Shown here one piece after another: positions 30,119 to 38,752 of a DNA stretch of 64,000 nucleotides. Position numbers and translations under genes: made by a program. The notes beneath the pieces were generated by a model that did no database searches, was not told the origin of the DNA, and saw nothing but the letters and a program-made list of their open reading frames with translations. Source of the stretch: Corynebacterium sp. P4-C1 (lineage in GTDB: Bacteria; Actinomycetota; Actinomycetes; Mycobacteriales; Mycobacteriaceae). Every line of letters begins with the position of its first letter. Positions within the stretch are counted from its first letter, which is position 1. The stretch lies in assembly GCF_030503595.1 (NCBI RefSeq), contig NZ_CP129966.1, positions 372,001-436,000 on the forward strand, written 5' to 3'.

Positions 30119-31372
30119 ATGAGCCCAGAGCCCAGTGAGAACACCCGCAGCCCACGCAACGTCGTCGTCGGAGTCGCAGGAGGCATCGCCGCATACAAGG
30201 CCTGCCACCTTATCCGCGAATTCACCGAGGACGGAGATGATGTCCGGGTGGTTCCCACACCGGCGGTACTGAACTTCGTGGGCGCGGCGACCTTCGAGGC
30301 GCTGTCCGGAAACCCGGTCGATACAGACGTGTTCTCCCGCGTGGACGAAGTCCAGCATGTGCGCGTGGGTAAGGAAGCTGATGTGATTGTTATCGCCCCC
30401 GCAACGGCGGACACCATTGCGCGCATCGCCGCCGGTCGTGCGGATGATCTCCTGACCGCGACGGTCCTGGTGGCCACCTGTCCCGTGGTACTCGCCCCCG
30501 CAATGCATACGGAAATGTGGGAAAACCCCGCCACCCAAGACAACGTGGCCACGCTGCGTCGCCGCGGCGTGATCGTGCTGGAACCGGCGCACGGGCGGCT
30601 AACCGGCACAGACACCGGCGCCGGCCGGATGCTCGAGGCGGTACAGATCGCGGAGATGGCCAGGACGGTGCTTGAGGTTGGGCTGTTCACCCGGACACTG
30701 GAGGGCAAGAAGGTCGTCATCAGCGCGGGCGGAACGCAGGAGAATATCGACCCTGTGCGCTTCATTGGCAACCGCTCCTCAGGACGCCAAGGCTTCGCCC
30801 TCGCCGACATTGCCGCGCATCGCGGCGCGCACGTCACTGTCGTCGCCGGCGATACCGAATCGCTGGACACTCCACCGGGGGCGGAAGTCGTGCACGTCCG
30901 CTCCACCCGCGACATGCAAAAAGCCGTGGATGCGGCTGCGGCGGACGCCGACATCGTCATCATGGCGGCGGCGGTCTCCGACTACCGCCCGGAAAATGAA
31001 GCGACGTCGAAACTGAAGAAGGGCCAGTCCGACGATGCACTATCCAACCTGAGGATGGTGGAGAACCCGGACATTTTGAAGGAGCTCGTCGATAAGCGCG
31101 CTGCGGGGGAGACAAACGCGACCATCGTCGGCTTCGCGGCGGAGACCGACAACCCCCTCGAATACGGCAAGGCGAAGCTGGAGCGCAAGGGCGCGGACAT
31201 GCTCATGGTCAACTCCGTCGCGGGCGGCGCGGTATTCGGGGAAATGCGCAACAGCGGTTGGCTGATCAACCGCGACGGGGATGTGGAGGAGATCGCCGAC
31301 GGGCCGAAGCACGTGGTCGCCGCGCGGATCTGGGATGCGATTGAGGCGATGACTGTAAACACACGGAAATAG
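30119..31372 (+). CDS. coaBC: Bifunctional phosphopantothenoylcysteine decarboxylase / phosphopantothenate-cysteine ligase
   Basis: Catalyses two steps of coenzyme A synthesis. The FMN-binding CoaC half starts with VVVGVAGGIAAYKACHLIREF and holds the substrate loop APAMHTEMWENPA; the CoaB half starts at VVISAGGTQENIDPVRFIGN (cut for length), with SSGRQGFALA and the KLKK segment. The loop has His where Escherichia coli Dfp has the Asn of PAMN; I recall the same His in mycobacterial enzymes. Length is 417 aa. ATG 30119 is preferred to an in-frame start at 30017 that would overlap the previous gene. Confidence 0.94.
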   Translation: MSPEPSENTRSPRNVVVGVAGGIAAYKACHLIREFTEDGDDVRVVPTPAVLNFVGAATFEALSGNPVDTDVFSRVDEVQHVRVGKEADVIVIAPATADTIARIAAGRADDLLTATVLVATCPVVLAPAMHTEMWENPATQDNVATLRRRGVIVLEPAHGRLTGTDTGAGRMLEAVQIAEMARTVLEVGLFTRTLEGKKVVISAGGTQENIDPVRFIGNRSSGRQGFALADIAAHRGAHVTVVAGDTESLDTPPGAEVVHVRSTRDMQKAVDAAAADADIVIMAAAVSDYRPENEATSKLKKGQSDDALSNLRMVENPDILKELVDKRAAGETNATIVGFAAETDNPLEYGKAKLERKGADMLMVNSVAGGAVFGEMRNSGWLINRDGDVEEIADGPKHVVAARIWDAIEAMTVNTRK

Positions 31373-31381
31373 TGGCGTCTT

Positions 31382-31397
31382 TAGACAGCTTGGTCTA
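31382..31397. promoter_or_regulatory. McbR operator upstream of metK
   Basis: TAGAC-AGCTTG-GTCTA is a perfect match to the McbR consensus TAGAC-N6-GTCTA of the corynebacterial sulfur/methionine repressor. It lies 75 nt before the metK ATG. A related shorter dyad, AGAC-AGCC-GTCT, lies at 31438-31449 with a spacing of 4. Confidence 0.88.
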
Positions 31398-31471
31398 TTG
31401 TTGGGTGCGCGCCGCGTATGACGCGTCTCAGAAGCACAGACAGCCGTCTAAGACAAAGGACCGACTTCACA

Positions 31472-32686
31472 ATGATTGACCCCTTCTACCGCCTTTTCAC
31501 CAGCGAATCCGTAACCGAAGGGCACCCGGACAAGATCTGCGATGCCATCTCCGACACAATCCTGGATGACATGCTCGCGCAGGACCCCCTGTCGCGTGTC
31601 GCCGTGGAGACGGTGGTGACCACCGGCCAGGTGCATGTGGTGGGAGAAGTGACCACGAAGGCATACTCCAACATCGCGAAGCTCGTCCGTGACAAGCTCG
31701 TCGAAATCGGCTTCATTTCCTCAGAGGTCGGATTCGACGGCCGCACCTGCGGCGTGAACATCTCCATCGGCGACCAGTCGGTGGAGATCTCCGACGGTGT
31801 GACCGACTCGCTCGAGGTGCGCTCCAACACCTCCACCGGTGAAGAAGATCAGTCCGGCGCCGGCGACCAAGGCCTCATGTTCGGCTACGCCACAGATGAG
31901 ACACCGGAATTCATGCCGCTTCCCATCTCCACCGCTCACCGCCTATCCCGCCGCCTCACCCAGGTGCGCAAGGAGGGCATCGTGGAGGGGCTGCGCCCGG
32001 ACGGCAAGACCCAGGTCACCTTCGCCTACGACGGCGACACACCGGTGTACCTGGACACCGTGGTCATCTCCACCCAGCATGACCCGGACTTCACCGGGGA
32101 GGCGCTCGAAGCTGCCTTGCGCGAGCACGTTCTGGAATGGGTGCTTGACGATGCCGGGCTGCGCCACTTCCTCACCCCCGACACCAAACTGTTGGTCAAC
32201 CCGTCCGGTTCCTTCGTGCTCGGTGGGCCGATGGGTGACGCGGGACTCACCGGCCGCAAGATCATCGTGGACACTTACGGCGGCATGGCCCGTCACGGCG
32301 GCGGCGCATTCTCCGGCAAGGACCCGTCGAAGGTGGACCGCTCCGCCGCCTACGCCATGCGCTGGGTGGCCAAGAATATCGTCGCCGCCGGTCTGGCGAA
32401 GCGCGTTGAGGTCCAGGTGGCCTACGCCATCGGTCGTGCGACCCCGGTGGGCCTGTACGTGGAGACCTTCGGCACCGCAGCTGACGGCCAGACCAACGAG
32501 ACGATTCAGCAGGCAGTGGAGAAGGTCTTCGACCTGCGCCCGTCCGCGATCATCCGTGAGCTGGACCTGCTGCGCCCGATCTACTCCGCCACCGCAGCCT
32601 ACGGCCACTTCGGCCGCACTGACGTTGACTTCCCGTGGGAGGAAGTCAACAAGGCCGATGAGCTGAAGGCAGCCGCTGGCATCTAG
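31472..32686 (+). CDS. metK: S-adenosylmethionine synthetase
   Basis: Makes S-adenosylmethionine from methionine and ATP. Motifs are [30 protein letters not shown], and the P-loop-like [19 protein letters not shown]. Length is 404 aa. ATG 31472 gives the usual short N-terminus before RLFTSESV; an in-frame start at 31418 would lie in the leader. Control by McbR is inferred from the operator upstream; McbR responds to S-adenosylhomocysteine. The gene is convergent with the next one and the two stop codons overlap as CTAG. Confidence 0.97.
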   Translation: MIDPFYRLFTSESVTEGHPDKICDAISDTILDDMLAQDPLSRVAVETVVTTGQVHVVGEVTTKAYSNIAKLVRDKLVEIGFISSEVGFDGRTCGVNISIGDQSVEISDGVTDSLEVRSNTSTGEEDQSGAGDQGLMFGYATDETPEFMPLPISTAHRLSRRLTQVRKEGIVEGLRPDGKTQVTFAYDGDTPVYLDTVVISTQHDPDFTGEALEAALREHVLEWVLDDAGLRHFLTPDTKLLVNPSGSFVLGGPMGDAGLTGRKIIVDTYGGMARHGGGAFSGKDPSKVDRSAAYAMRWVAKNIVAAGLAKRVEVQVAYAIGRATPVGLYVETFGTAADGQTNETIQQAVEKVFDLRPSAIIRELDLLRPIYSATAAYGHFGRTDVDFPWEEVNKADELKAAAGI

Positions 32687-33642
32687 TCCGAAAGGCGGGG
32701 CGGGGCAGAGTCTGTCGGCAGGGCAGATTCTGTCTCTGCCTGGGGCCCAGTCTCGGACCCGGTCTTTCCCTCCGGCGCGGGAGCGGCCTTGCGCTTTGCG
32801 CGCCATTGCTCCTTTTCTGCCTCGGACTTGCGGTAATTGCGCAGCGCGAGCACTCCGACGACGATGCCGACGAGGATCGGCATCCAGATCTTCGAGTACT
32901 CCATCACAACGCCCACCCACTCCGGCAGCGGCGGTAGGCGGGGCAGGTCGAGATTCGGGGTGGGCAACGTGGCCTGAGGAAGGTCGGGGACGGGCAGATC
33001 GACGTGGGGGAGAGTGATATCCGGCAGGTCCCAGTCCGGCAGGAATTGGGACAACCAGCTCAGGATGCGGCCGACCAACGGTCCGAGCACGATCACCGCG
33101 ATTGCCCACCCCGCTTTGCCCACGCCTTCCAAAATCGGAATGGCCGTGCGCTTGACCGGACTGGACTGCATCATCTCCCGGCGCCGCTCGCCGCGGGAAC
33201 CGGCGGGTGGGTCGAATTCGACCACAGTTGAGCCTTCCCGGAATTCGATCTGCAGGATGTCCTTGAAGGTGTTGACTTGCAAGCGCAGGTGTGGCTTTGA
33301 ACGGTCGGTTCCCACGTTGAGGAAGGTTTGCAGCTTTTCTTTCTTACCCGGACCACGCAACGGGATCCGGTTCGAGCCCTGTTCAAGGGAGTCGTATTGG
33401 TGCTGCACTTCGCCGTCGACAAGCACCTGCAGGCGCAACGGCGGGTTGGAGCGGAGCTCACCGAGACGCTGCCACGGCTTCGCGTCGACGGGAGCGCGCT
33501 CGCCGGCGTCCGGGTTCTCCGCGAAGCGCTCCGGAAGCTCGCCGGGCCAGTCGGGATCTTCCGCGCGGAAGTCTTTGTCGAAGCCGGAGCGTACCTCAAT
33601 GCGGCCGTAATCGGGGTGGTCGAGTACCCAGGTCTCTAGCAC
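32683..33642 (-). CDS. Membrane protein with a DLP-rich linker between two helices
   Basis: Function not recognised. The first 160 residues form a soluble, charged domain with beta-rich stretches ([33 protein letters not shown]). Two membrane segments follow at about 178-197 and 249-267. Between them, residues 201-241 are a quasi-repeat of Leu-Pro with Asp at intervals ([17 protein letters not shown] and onward). The C-terminal 50 residues are charged, then Pro/Thr/Glu-rich. The GTG at 33642 directly follows the stop of the upstream gene, so the two are an operon. Confidence 0.72.
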   Translation of the reverse strand: MLETWVLDHPDYGRIEVRSGFDKDFRAEDPDWPGELPERFAENPDAGERAPVDAKPWQRLGELRSNPPLRLQVLVDGEVQHQYDSLEQGSNRIPLRGPGKKEKLQTFLNVGTDRSKPHLRLQVNTFKDILQIEFREGSTVVEFDPPAGSRGERRREMMQSSPVKRTAIPILEGVGKAGWAIAVIVLGPLVGRILSWLSQFLPDWDLPDITLPHVDLPVPDLPQATLPTPNLDLPRLPPLPEWVGVVMEYSKIWMPILVGIVVGVLALRNYRKSEAEKEQWRAKRKAAPAPEGKTGSETGPQAETESALPTDSAPPRLSD

Positions 33643-34032
33643 TTATTCCGCCCCATCCCCAGCAGTACCGGCGAGGAGTCCAGCAAGGTAATCGAAGGCC
33701 GCGGCGACGATCACAGCACCGATGAAATAGATCACTGTTCCGTCGTTGAAATACAGCAATTTCGCGAGCAGGAAGCCCACGCCCGCGAGAATCGGCAGCG
33801 ACCAAGTGGGGCGGAATGTCCAGCCGTCGATGAAGCCGAACAGTGCTGCGGTGCCGAAGATCAAGCCGATGGACGGGATGGCCGCGTTGTCCTCGCCAAC
33901 CGCGGGGATCAGGACGAGTGGTGCGAGCAGATACACCGCGATCATGACGTAGGGAGTGGCTTTCCGCCAGCCTTTACGTCCCCCTTTATGGGCTTGTTGC
34001 CTATCGACGTCTACCGCTACCGATTCACTCAT
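33643..34032 (-). CDS. Four-helix membrane protein
   Basis: Function not recognised. 129 aa with a basic N-terminus (VDVDRQQAHKGGRKGWRKA) and four hydrophobic segments starting at about YVMIAVYLLAPLVLI, SIGLIFGTAALFGF, LPILAGVGFLLAKLL and VIYFIGAVIVAAAF. ATG 34032 is chosen because a TACATT -10 lies 6 nt upstream; a longer frame reaching 34362 is an overlap with the deacetylase. It is followed without gap by the DLP-linker protein. Confidence 0.72.
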   Translation of the reverse strand: MSESVAVDVDRQQAHKGGRKGWRKATPYVMIAVYLLAPLVLIPAVGEDNAAIPSIGLIFGTAALFGFIDGWTFRPTWSLPILAGVGFLLAKLLYFNDGTVIYFIGAVIVAAAFDYLAGLLAGTAGDGAE

Positions 34033-34038
34033 GCCCCG

Positions 34039-34044
34039 AATGTA
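34039..34044 (-). promoter_or_regulatory. -10 hexamer TACATT, leaderless start of the membrane protein operon
   Basis: On the minus strand TACATT ends 6 nt before the ATG at 34032, with no ribosome binding site. Confidence 0.5.
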
Positions 34045-34130
34045 TGTGAGCGGTGATGTAGGTACAACGGGTGTGGCCGTGTTCTTGCGCACACGGCCAC
34101 ACCCTGGTTTTTGGGGGTGGGGCGACTGCG

Positions 34131-35081
34131 TTAATCGGCCCGGGTGTAGGTGTGGCCCGGCACCGGCTGGATCATCTCGTCGAGAGTCACCGGGCGCAGA
34201 CCCTTCGCCCGGAGTCCGTCGATAATGCACGCCGCGGCATCGACAGTGCTCGGGTGAATGTCGTGCATGAGGATGATGGAGCCGGCCTGTGCGTTGTCCA
34301 CGGCGTTGCGGCAGGTGATGTCCGCGTTGCGGTTCTGCCAGTCGGCAGTGTCCACATCCCACAGTGCGAGGCTGAGTCCGCGCTCGCCGGCGATGGCCGC
34401 GACGCGGTCGTTGGTCGCACCGTAGGGCGGCCGCACCCAGTGCGGCTTGGAACCCAAAGCGGACTCGACGGCGCGGTTGCTCTCATCGAGTTCGCGGCCG
34501 ACGCGGTCTTCGGAGATCGCGTTGAGCTGCGGGTGGTTGTAGGAGTGGTTCGCAACCACATGGCCCTCGTCGCGCTCACGGCGCAGGATGTCCGGGAACG
34601 CGTCAGCGTTGCTGCCGATGGTGAAGAATGTGGCCTTGACATCCTTGCTCTTGAGGATGTCGAGCAGGCGGTTAGTCGTTTCCGGCGACGGGCCGTCGTC
34701 GTAGGTGATGGCCACGGTGTTGGTGCATGCGGGCGGTGCTTCCGGCGGGCGCTTCTTGCGGCCGTTCGTGTCGAAGCACATCGGGGCCGCCTGGGGCAGC
34801 GGCTGCGTACGCGGCAGTGGGGTGCGCTGCACGGGGCGGAGTTCGTTGGGGATCGCTTTCTTCACGTCGGCGGGCAGGGCGTTGTAGGCCTGGCTCATGC
34901 CGTTCTGGATGCCCGAGTCGATGCTCTGGGCGGCCTGGGAACTCAGCGCCGCCGGTTCGGGTGCCAGGGACGGCCCCGGATTCGACGAGATCGGTGCCGC
35001 AGCCGCAGGGCCGGCGATAAGAGCGGAGGTGAACAGAGCTAATGAAGAAGCAACGAGGGAGCGTTTCACAGCAGGGCGCAC
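34131..35081 (-). CDS. Secreted polysaccharide deacetylase (NodB-type)
   Basis: Probably removes N-acetyl groups from a cell-wall or surface polysaccharide. A signal peptide (KRSLVASSLALFTSALIAG, then PAAAA) precedes an Ala/Pro/Gln-rich region. All five carbohydrate esterase family 4 motifs are visible: TYDDGP with the catalytic Asp, HSYNHP with the metal His pair, RPPYG, DVDTADW and LMHDIH. Length is about 316 aa. The start is uncertain: GTG 35081 or GTG 35069 fit, with TATTCT (35095-35100, minus) as the -10; the ATG/GTG further upstream would place extra residues before the signal peptide. Confidence 0.9.
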   Translation of the reverse strand: MRPAVKRSLVASSLALFTSALIAGPAAAAPISSNPGPSLAPEPAALSSQAAQSIDSGIQNGMSQAYNALPADVKKAIPNELRPVQRTPLPRTQPLPQAAPMCFDTNGRKKRPPEAPPACTNTVAITYDDGPSPETTNRLLDILKSKDVKATFFTIGSNADAFPDILRRERDEGHVVANHSYNHPQLNAISEDRVGRELDESNRAVESALGSKPHWVRPPYGATNDRVAAIAGERGLSLALWDVDTADWQNRNADITCRNAVDNAQAGSIILMHDIHPSTVDAAACIIDGLRAKGLRPVTLDEMIQPVPGHTYTRAD

Positions 35082-35217
35082 TTTCGGACGACGGAGAATA
35101 GTTTGAAGCGAGTTGATTATGCGACGTGGGGCGCATTTTCGCAAGGATTCACACACCCTATTCGGTGGAAAAATTCAGCATTGCGCTCGGCCGCGATCCG
35201 GTGGTGGACGGGGTCAT

Positions 35218-35223
35218 TAGACT
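35218..35223 (+). promoter_or_regulatory. -10 hexamer TAGACT, leaderless start of priA
   Basis: TAGACT ends 7 nt before the ATG at 35231 with no ribosome binding site; this decides against an in-frame start at 35126. Confidence 0.55.
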
Positions 35224-35230
35224 CTGGTGC

Positions 35231-37258
35231 ATGTCCGAGTCATCCCGCAGCGCCGTCGCGTCCGTCGACCCCGTCGTACGTGTGCTGCCGCTGTTGGGAT
35301 TGGCGCACCTGGACCGGGCTTTCGACTACTTGGTCTCCGAGAAGCAGTCCGCTGAGGCGGTTCCGGGGGTGCGTGTCCGGATTCGTTTCGCCGGCCGTCT
35401 CGTGGATGCGTTGGTACTCGCACGCTCAGCTGAGTCCGAGCACGACGGTAAGCTCCGCTTCATCGAGCGCGTTGTCTCGCCCGAGGTGGTCTACCCGGAG
35501 CGGATGCGCGAGCTTGTCGACGCATTGGCCGACCGCTACGCCGGCACCCGCTCCGACATCATCCGCTCCGCGATTCCCGCCCGCCACGTCAAGGCCGAAG
35601 CCACCGACACGTCGACGCCCTGGGACGAACTAGGGACAACCGAGGAGCCGGATCTGTCAGGGTGGAGCGCATACACTCACGGGGAATCTTTCGTCGATGC
35701 TGTCGTCGGCGGAACTGTGGCGCGTGCCGCCTGGCAGATCGCTCCCGGTGATGACTGGGCGGACGCGCTGGCGTCGTTAGCCGCGAGAGTCGCCATAGGT
35801 GGCGGGGGAGTCCTCATCGTGGTGCCCGACCAGACGGAACTGGACAGAATGGACTTTGCGCTGCGCCGGATCGTCGGCCCCCGCCAGATCACCACGTTGA
35901 CGGCGTCGCTGGGACCCCAGGCGCGCTACAGTCGGTTCCTGTCGATCCTCCACGGCCAGGGGCGCCTTGTTGTGGGCACCCGATCAGCCGCTTTCGCGCC
36001 TGTGGAGAACCTGGAGCTGGCGGTGGTCATGTTCGATGGCGACGATTCTCTCGTCGACCCCCGCGCCCCGTACACCCACGCCCGGGAGGTGTTGACTACG
36101 CGGTCGGCGGTGGAGAAGTGTTCCCTGATCGTCGGAGGCCATGCGCGCACGGCGGAGACCCAGCTGCTTGTCGAGTCGGGTTGGGCGCATGACCTGCTCG
36201 CCCTGCGCTCGACGTTGCGCACCCGCTCGCCCCGTATTCACGCCGCCGGCGACAGCGATTTCGAGCTCGAGCGCGACCCCCGCGCCGGTGCCGCACGACT
36301 GCCGTCGGTGGCTTTTGAAGCGGCCCGGCGTGCGCTCAGCGCAGATAAGCCGGTGCTTTTTCAGGTTCCCCGCGCCGGCTACGTGCAGTCGTTGGCCTGC
36401 GGCGTGTGTCGCACGCCGGCGCGTTGCCGAGCCTGCAACGGGCCGCTCGGACTCCCGTCGGGCAATGAGACAGCGGCGCCGACGTGCCGCTGGTGCGGGC
36501 GCATGGATAGCGCTTTCGTGTGTCCGAACTGCGGGTCCCACCGTCTTCGAGCGGTGGTGGTGGGCACCCAGCGCACGGCGGAAGAACTGGGACGGGCCTT
36601 TGCCCCTCAGAAAGTGGTCGCGTCCTGGGGCGAGCGGATACGCACAGAGGTGCCCGACGCCCCCGCGATTGTCGTTGCCACGCCGGGGGCGGAGCCGCAC
36701 GTCGCTGACGGCGGCACGTATGGCGCGGTGATTTTGTTGGATACCTGGGCACTGCTCGGCAGGCCGGACCTGCGCGCGGCGGAGGAAACGATGGCGAAGT
36801 GGATGGCCGCCGCCACGCTCGCCGCCCCGCACGGCAAAGGCGGGGAAGTCGTCGTGGTGGCCGACGCGGCGCTTCCGGCGGTGCAGCACCTCATCCGCTG
36901 GGACGCGGCCGGGCACGCGGCGGCGGAGCTAGCCCAGCGCCGCGAGGTGCGTTTCCCTCCGGCGGTGCACATGGCCGCAGTCGACAGCCCGCGCGAGTCC
37001 CTCACCGATTTTCTCGAGCACATCGACCTGCCGCAGGAAGTGGACATTCTCGGCCCCGTCGACCTTCCCGCGGGTGTGGAACTGCCCGGGGAGTGGGATA
37101 CCCGCGCTCATGGACACGCGCAGCGCGTGCTCATCCGCACTCCGCTGTCCAGCCGCACTGCGCTGGGCAAAGCGTTGCGCGCCGCGGCTGTGAACCGTGC
37201 GACCCGTAAGCAGGATCTTCCGCTGCGCATCCAGGTGAACCCGATGCACATCGGATAG
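35231..37258 (+). CDS. priA: Primosomal protein N' (PriA-like, helicase motifs degenerate)
   Basis: Replication restart factor. The 675-residue protein keeps the N-terminal DNA-binding domain (VRVLPLLGLAHLDRAFDYLV), the zinc-binding cysteine cluster (LACGVCRTPARCRACNG, PTCRWCG, FVCPNCGSHRLR) and a C-terminal RVLIRTPL block. The Walker A GKT and the DEEH box of PriA are not recognisable: the corresponding places read IAPGDDWADAL and FDGDDSLVD. Actinobacterial PriA is generally described as lacking helicase motifs, so this is a family trait. It may act as a DNA-binding scaffold rather than a helicase. Confidence 0.9.
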   Translation: MSESSRSAVASVDPVVRVLPLLGLAHLDRAFDYLVSEKQSAEAVPGVRVRIRFAGRLVDALVLARSAESEHDGKLRFIERVVSPEVVYPERMRELVDALADRYAGTRSDIIRSAIPARHVKAEATDTSTPWDELGTTEEPDLSGWSAYTHGESFVDAVVGGTVARAAWQIAPGDDWADALASLAARVAIGGGGVLIVVPDQTELDRMDFALRRIVGPRQITTLTASLGPQARYSRFLSILHGQGRLVVGTRSAAFAPVENLELAVVMFDGDDSLVDPRAPYTHAREVLTTRSAVEKCSLIVGGHARTAETQLLVESGWAHDLLALRSTLRTRSPRIHAAGDSDFELERDPRAGAARLPSVAFEAARRALSADKPVLFQVPRAGYVQSLACGVCRTPARCRACNGPLGLPSGNETAAPTCRWCGRMDSAFVCPNCGSHRLRAVVVGTQRTAEELGRAFAPQKVVASWGERIRTEVPDAPAIVVATPGAEPHVADGGTYGAVILLDTWALLGRPDLRAAEETMAKWMAAATLAAPHGKGGEVVVVADAALPAVQHLIRWDAAGHAAAELAQRREVRFPPAVHMAAVDSPRESLTDFLEHIDLPQEVDILGPVDLPAGVELPGEWDTRAHGHAQRVLIRTPLSSRTALGKALRAAAVNRATRKQDLPLRIQVNPMHIG

Positions 37259-37284
37259 CCCGCAGCGTTGCGGAGTGAGCTAAG

Positions 37285-37290
37285 TAGACT
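37285..37290 (+). promoter_or_regulatory. -10 hexamer TAGACT, leaderless start of def
   Basis: TAGACT ends 8 nt before the ATG at 37299 and no ribosome binding site precedes it; a TTG in frame at 37290 lies in the hexamer. Confidence 0.55.
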
Positions 37291-37298
37291 TGGGCGCC

Positions 37299-37799
37299 AT
37301 GACCATCCGCCCCATCAGGATCTTCGGTGATCCGATTCTGAACACGCAGGCCACTCCCGTCGAGCGTTTCGACGACTCCGTCGTCTCTCTTGCGGCAGAC
37401 ATGCTCGAGACCATGGACGACGCCGGTGGTGTCGGCCTAGCCGCCAACCAGATCGGATTGGCCAAGCGCGTGTTCGTCTACGACTGCGACGGCATGCGTG
37501 GCGCTCTCATCAACCCGGAGTGGAAAGCCATCGACGATGTCGTGCAGATCGACGTCGAAGGGTGCTTGTCCATCCCGGATTTACAGGCGGAGGTGGCGCG
37601 CCACGAAACGGTCGTGGCCCGCGGTTGCGATGAGTTCGGCCGTCCGGTCACGTTGCGCGCCAACGGATTGCTCGCCCGGTGCATCCAGCACGAGACCGAC
37701 CACTTGGACGGGGTGTTGTTCCTGCGCCGTCTGGAGCCGGAGGTGCGCAAGGAAGCGATGCAGATGATCCGCGGCATGGATTGGTACGCGGGCGAGTAG
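37299..37799 (+). CDS. def: Peptide deformylase
   Basis: Removes the formyl group from nascent proteins. The three metal-site motifs are intact: GVGLAANQIG, EGCLSIP and QHETDHLDG. Length is 166 aa. It is 26 nt before fmt, so the formylation and deformylation enzymes are produced together, as is common. Confidence 0.97.
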   Translation: MTIRPIRIFGDPILNTQATPVERFDDSVVSLAADMLETMDDAGGVGLAANQIGLAKRVFVYDCDGMRGALINPEWKAIDDVVQIDVEGCLSIPDLQAEVARHETVVARGCDEFGRPVTLRANGLLARCIQHETDHLDGVLFLRRLEPEVRKEAMQMIRGMDWYAGE

Positions 37800-37825
37800 G
37801 CAGCGAGTAGGAGAGAGGTAGAGAC

Positions 37826-38752
37826 ATGCGTTTGGTTTTCGCGGGCACGCCGGAGCCGGCGGTTGTGGCGCTGGAGAAGCTCATCGCGTCCGAGCATGAA
37901 GTGGTGGCGGTGCTGACTCGCCCGGATGCCAAGAAGGGGCGCGGACGCACGCTGCACCCGTCGCCGGTGAAGGCCTTGGCCATGGAGCACGGTATTGAGG
38001 TGCTCACCCCGGAGAAGCTCAAGGGAAACGAGGAAGCGAAGGAAGCGCTCAACTGCCTCGCCCCGGACGCGATCCCGGTCGTGGCCTACGGCAACCTCAT
38101 CCCGGAGGATTTTCTCGGCATTCCCACCCACGGGTGGGTGAACCTGCACTTCTCGCTGTTGCCGCGGTGGCGCGGTGCCGCGCCGGTTCAGGCAGGGATT
38201 CTCCACGGCGACGAGTACAGCGGTGCGACGACGTTCCGCATCGACGCCGGCCTGGACACGGGAGATATCCTCCAGCAGGAACCGGAGCTCATCCAGCCGT
38301 CCGACACGGCCGACGACCTGCTGACCCGGCTGGCCTATTCGGGCGCGGACCTGCTCGTGCGCACCATGGACGACCTGGCTACCGGCCACGCCACCTTCAC
38401 GCCGCAGGAGGGGGAGGCGACGTACGCGCCGAAGATCAGCAAGGACGATGCCCGCATTGATTGGACGGCACCCGCCGAGCGCATCGACCGCGCCATCCGC
38501 GCCTACACCCCGGGCCCCGGGGCGTGGACCACGCTGGGAGGCGACCGCGTGAAGGTCGGCCCCGTCACCGTGGACCCGGAAGCAGGTGCGCTCGCTCCGG
38601 GCCAGGTCGCGGTGAGCAAGGACTCAGTGCACGTGGGCACCGGCACGGCCGCGGTCAGGCTGGACCGCATTCAGCCTCCGGGCAAGAAGATGATGGTCGC
38701 GGCCGACTGGGCACGCGGGCTGCAGGACAACGATGGAGTGGTATTCGAGTGA
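37826..38752 (+). CDS. fmt: Methionyl-tRNA formyltransferase
   Basis: Formylates initiator Met-tRNA. The hallmark HFSLLPRWRGAAPVQ and the N-terminal VFAGTPEPAVVALEKLI are present; the C-terminal OB-like domain includes IDRAIRAYTPGPGAWT. Length is 308 aa. The stop overlaps the rsmB GTG start by 4 nt. Confidence 0.97.
   Translation: MRLVFAGTPEPAVVALEKLIASEHEVVAVLTRPDAKKGRGRTLHPSPVKALAMEHGIEVLTPEKLKGNEEAKEALNCLAPDAIPVVAYGNLIPEDFLGIPTHGWVNLHFSLLPRWRGAAPVQAGILHGDEYSGATTFRIDAGLDTGDILQQEPELIQPSDTADDLLTRLAYSGADLLVRTMDDLATGHATFTPQEGEATYAPKISKDDARIDWTAPAERIDRAIRAYTPGPGAWTTLGGDRVKVGPVTVDPEAGALAPGQVAVSKDSVHVGTGTAAVRLDRIQPPGKKMMVAADWARGLQDNDGVVFE

Noticed and set aside
31373-31471. SAM riboswitch before metK
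   Set aside because: The 99-nt leader has no multi-helix SAM-I layout or terminator; the McbR operator explains control.
38461-38748. Upstream extension of the rsmB frame
   Set aside because: It is an out-of-frame reading of fmt; the GTG at 38749 overlaps the fmt stop in the usual coupled way.
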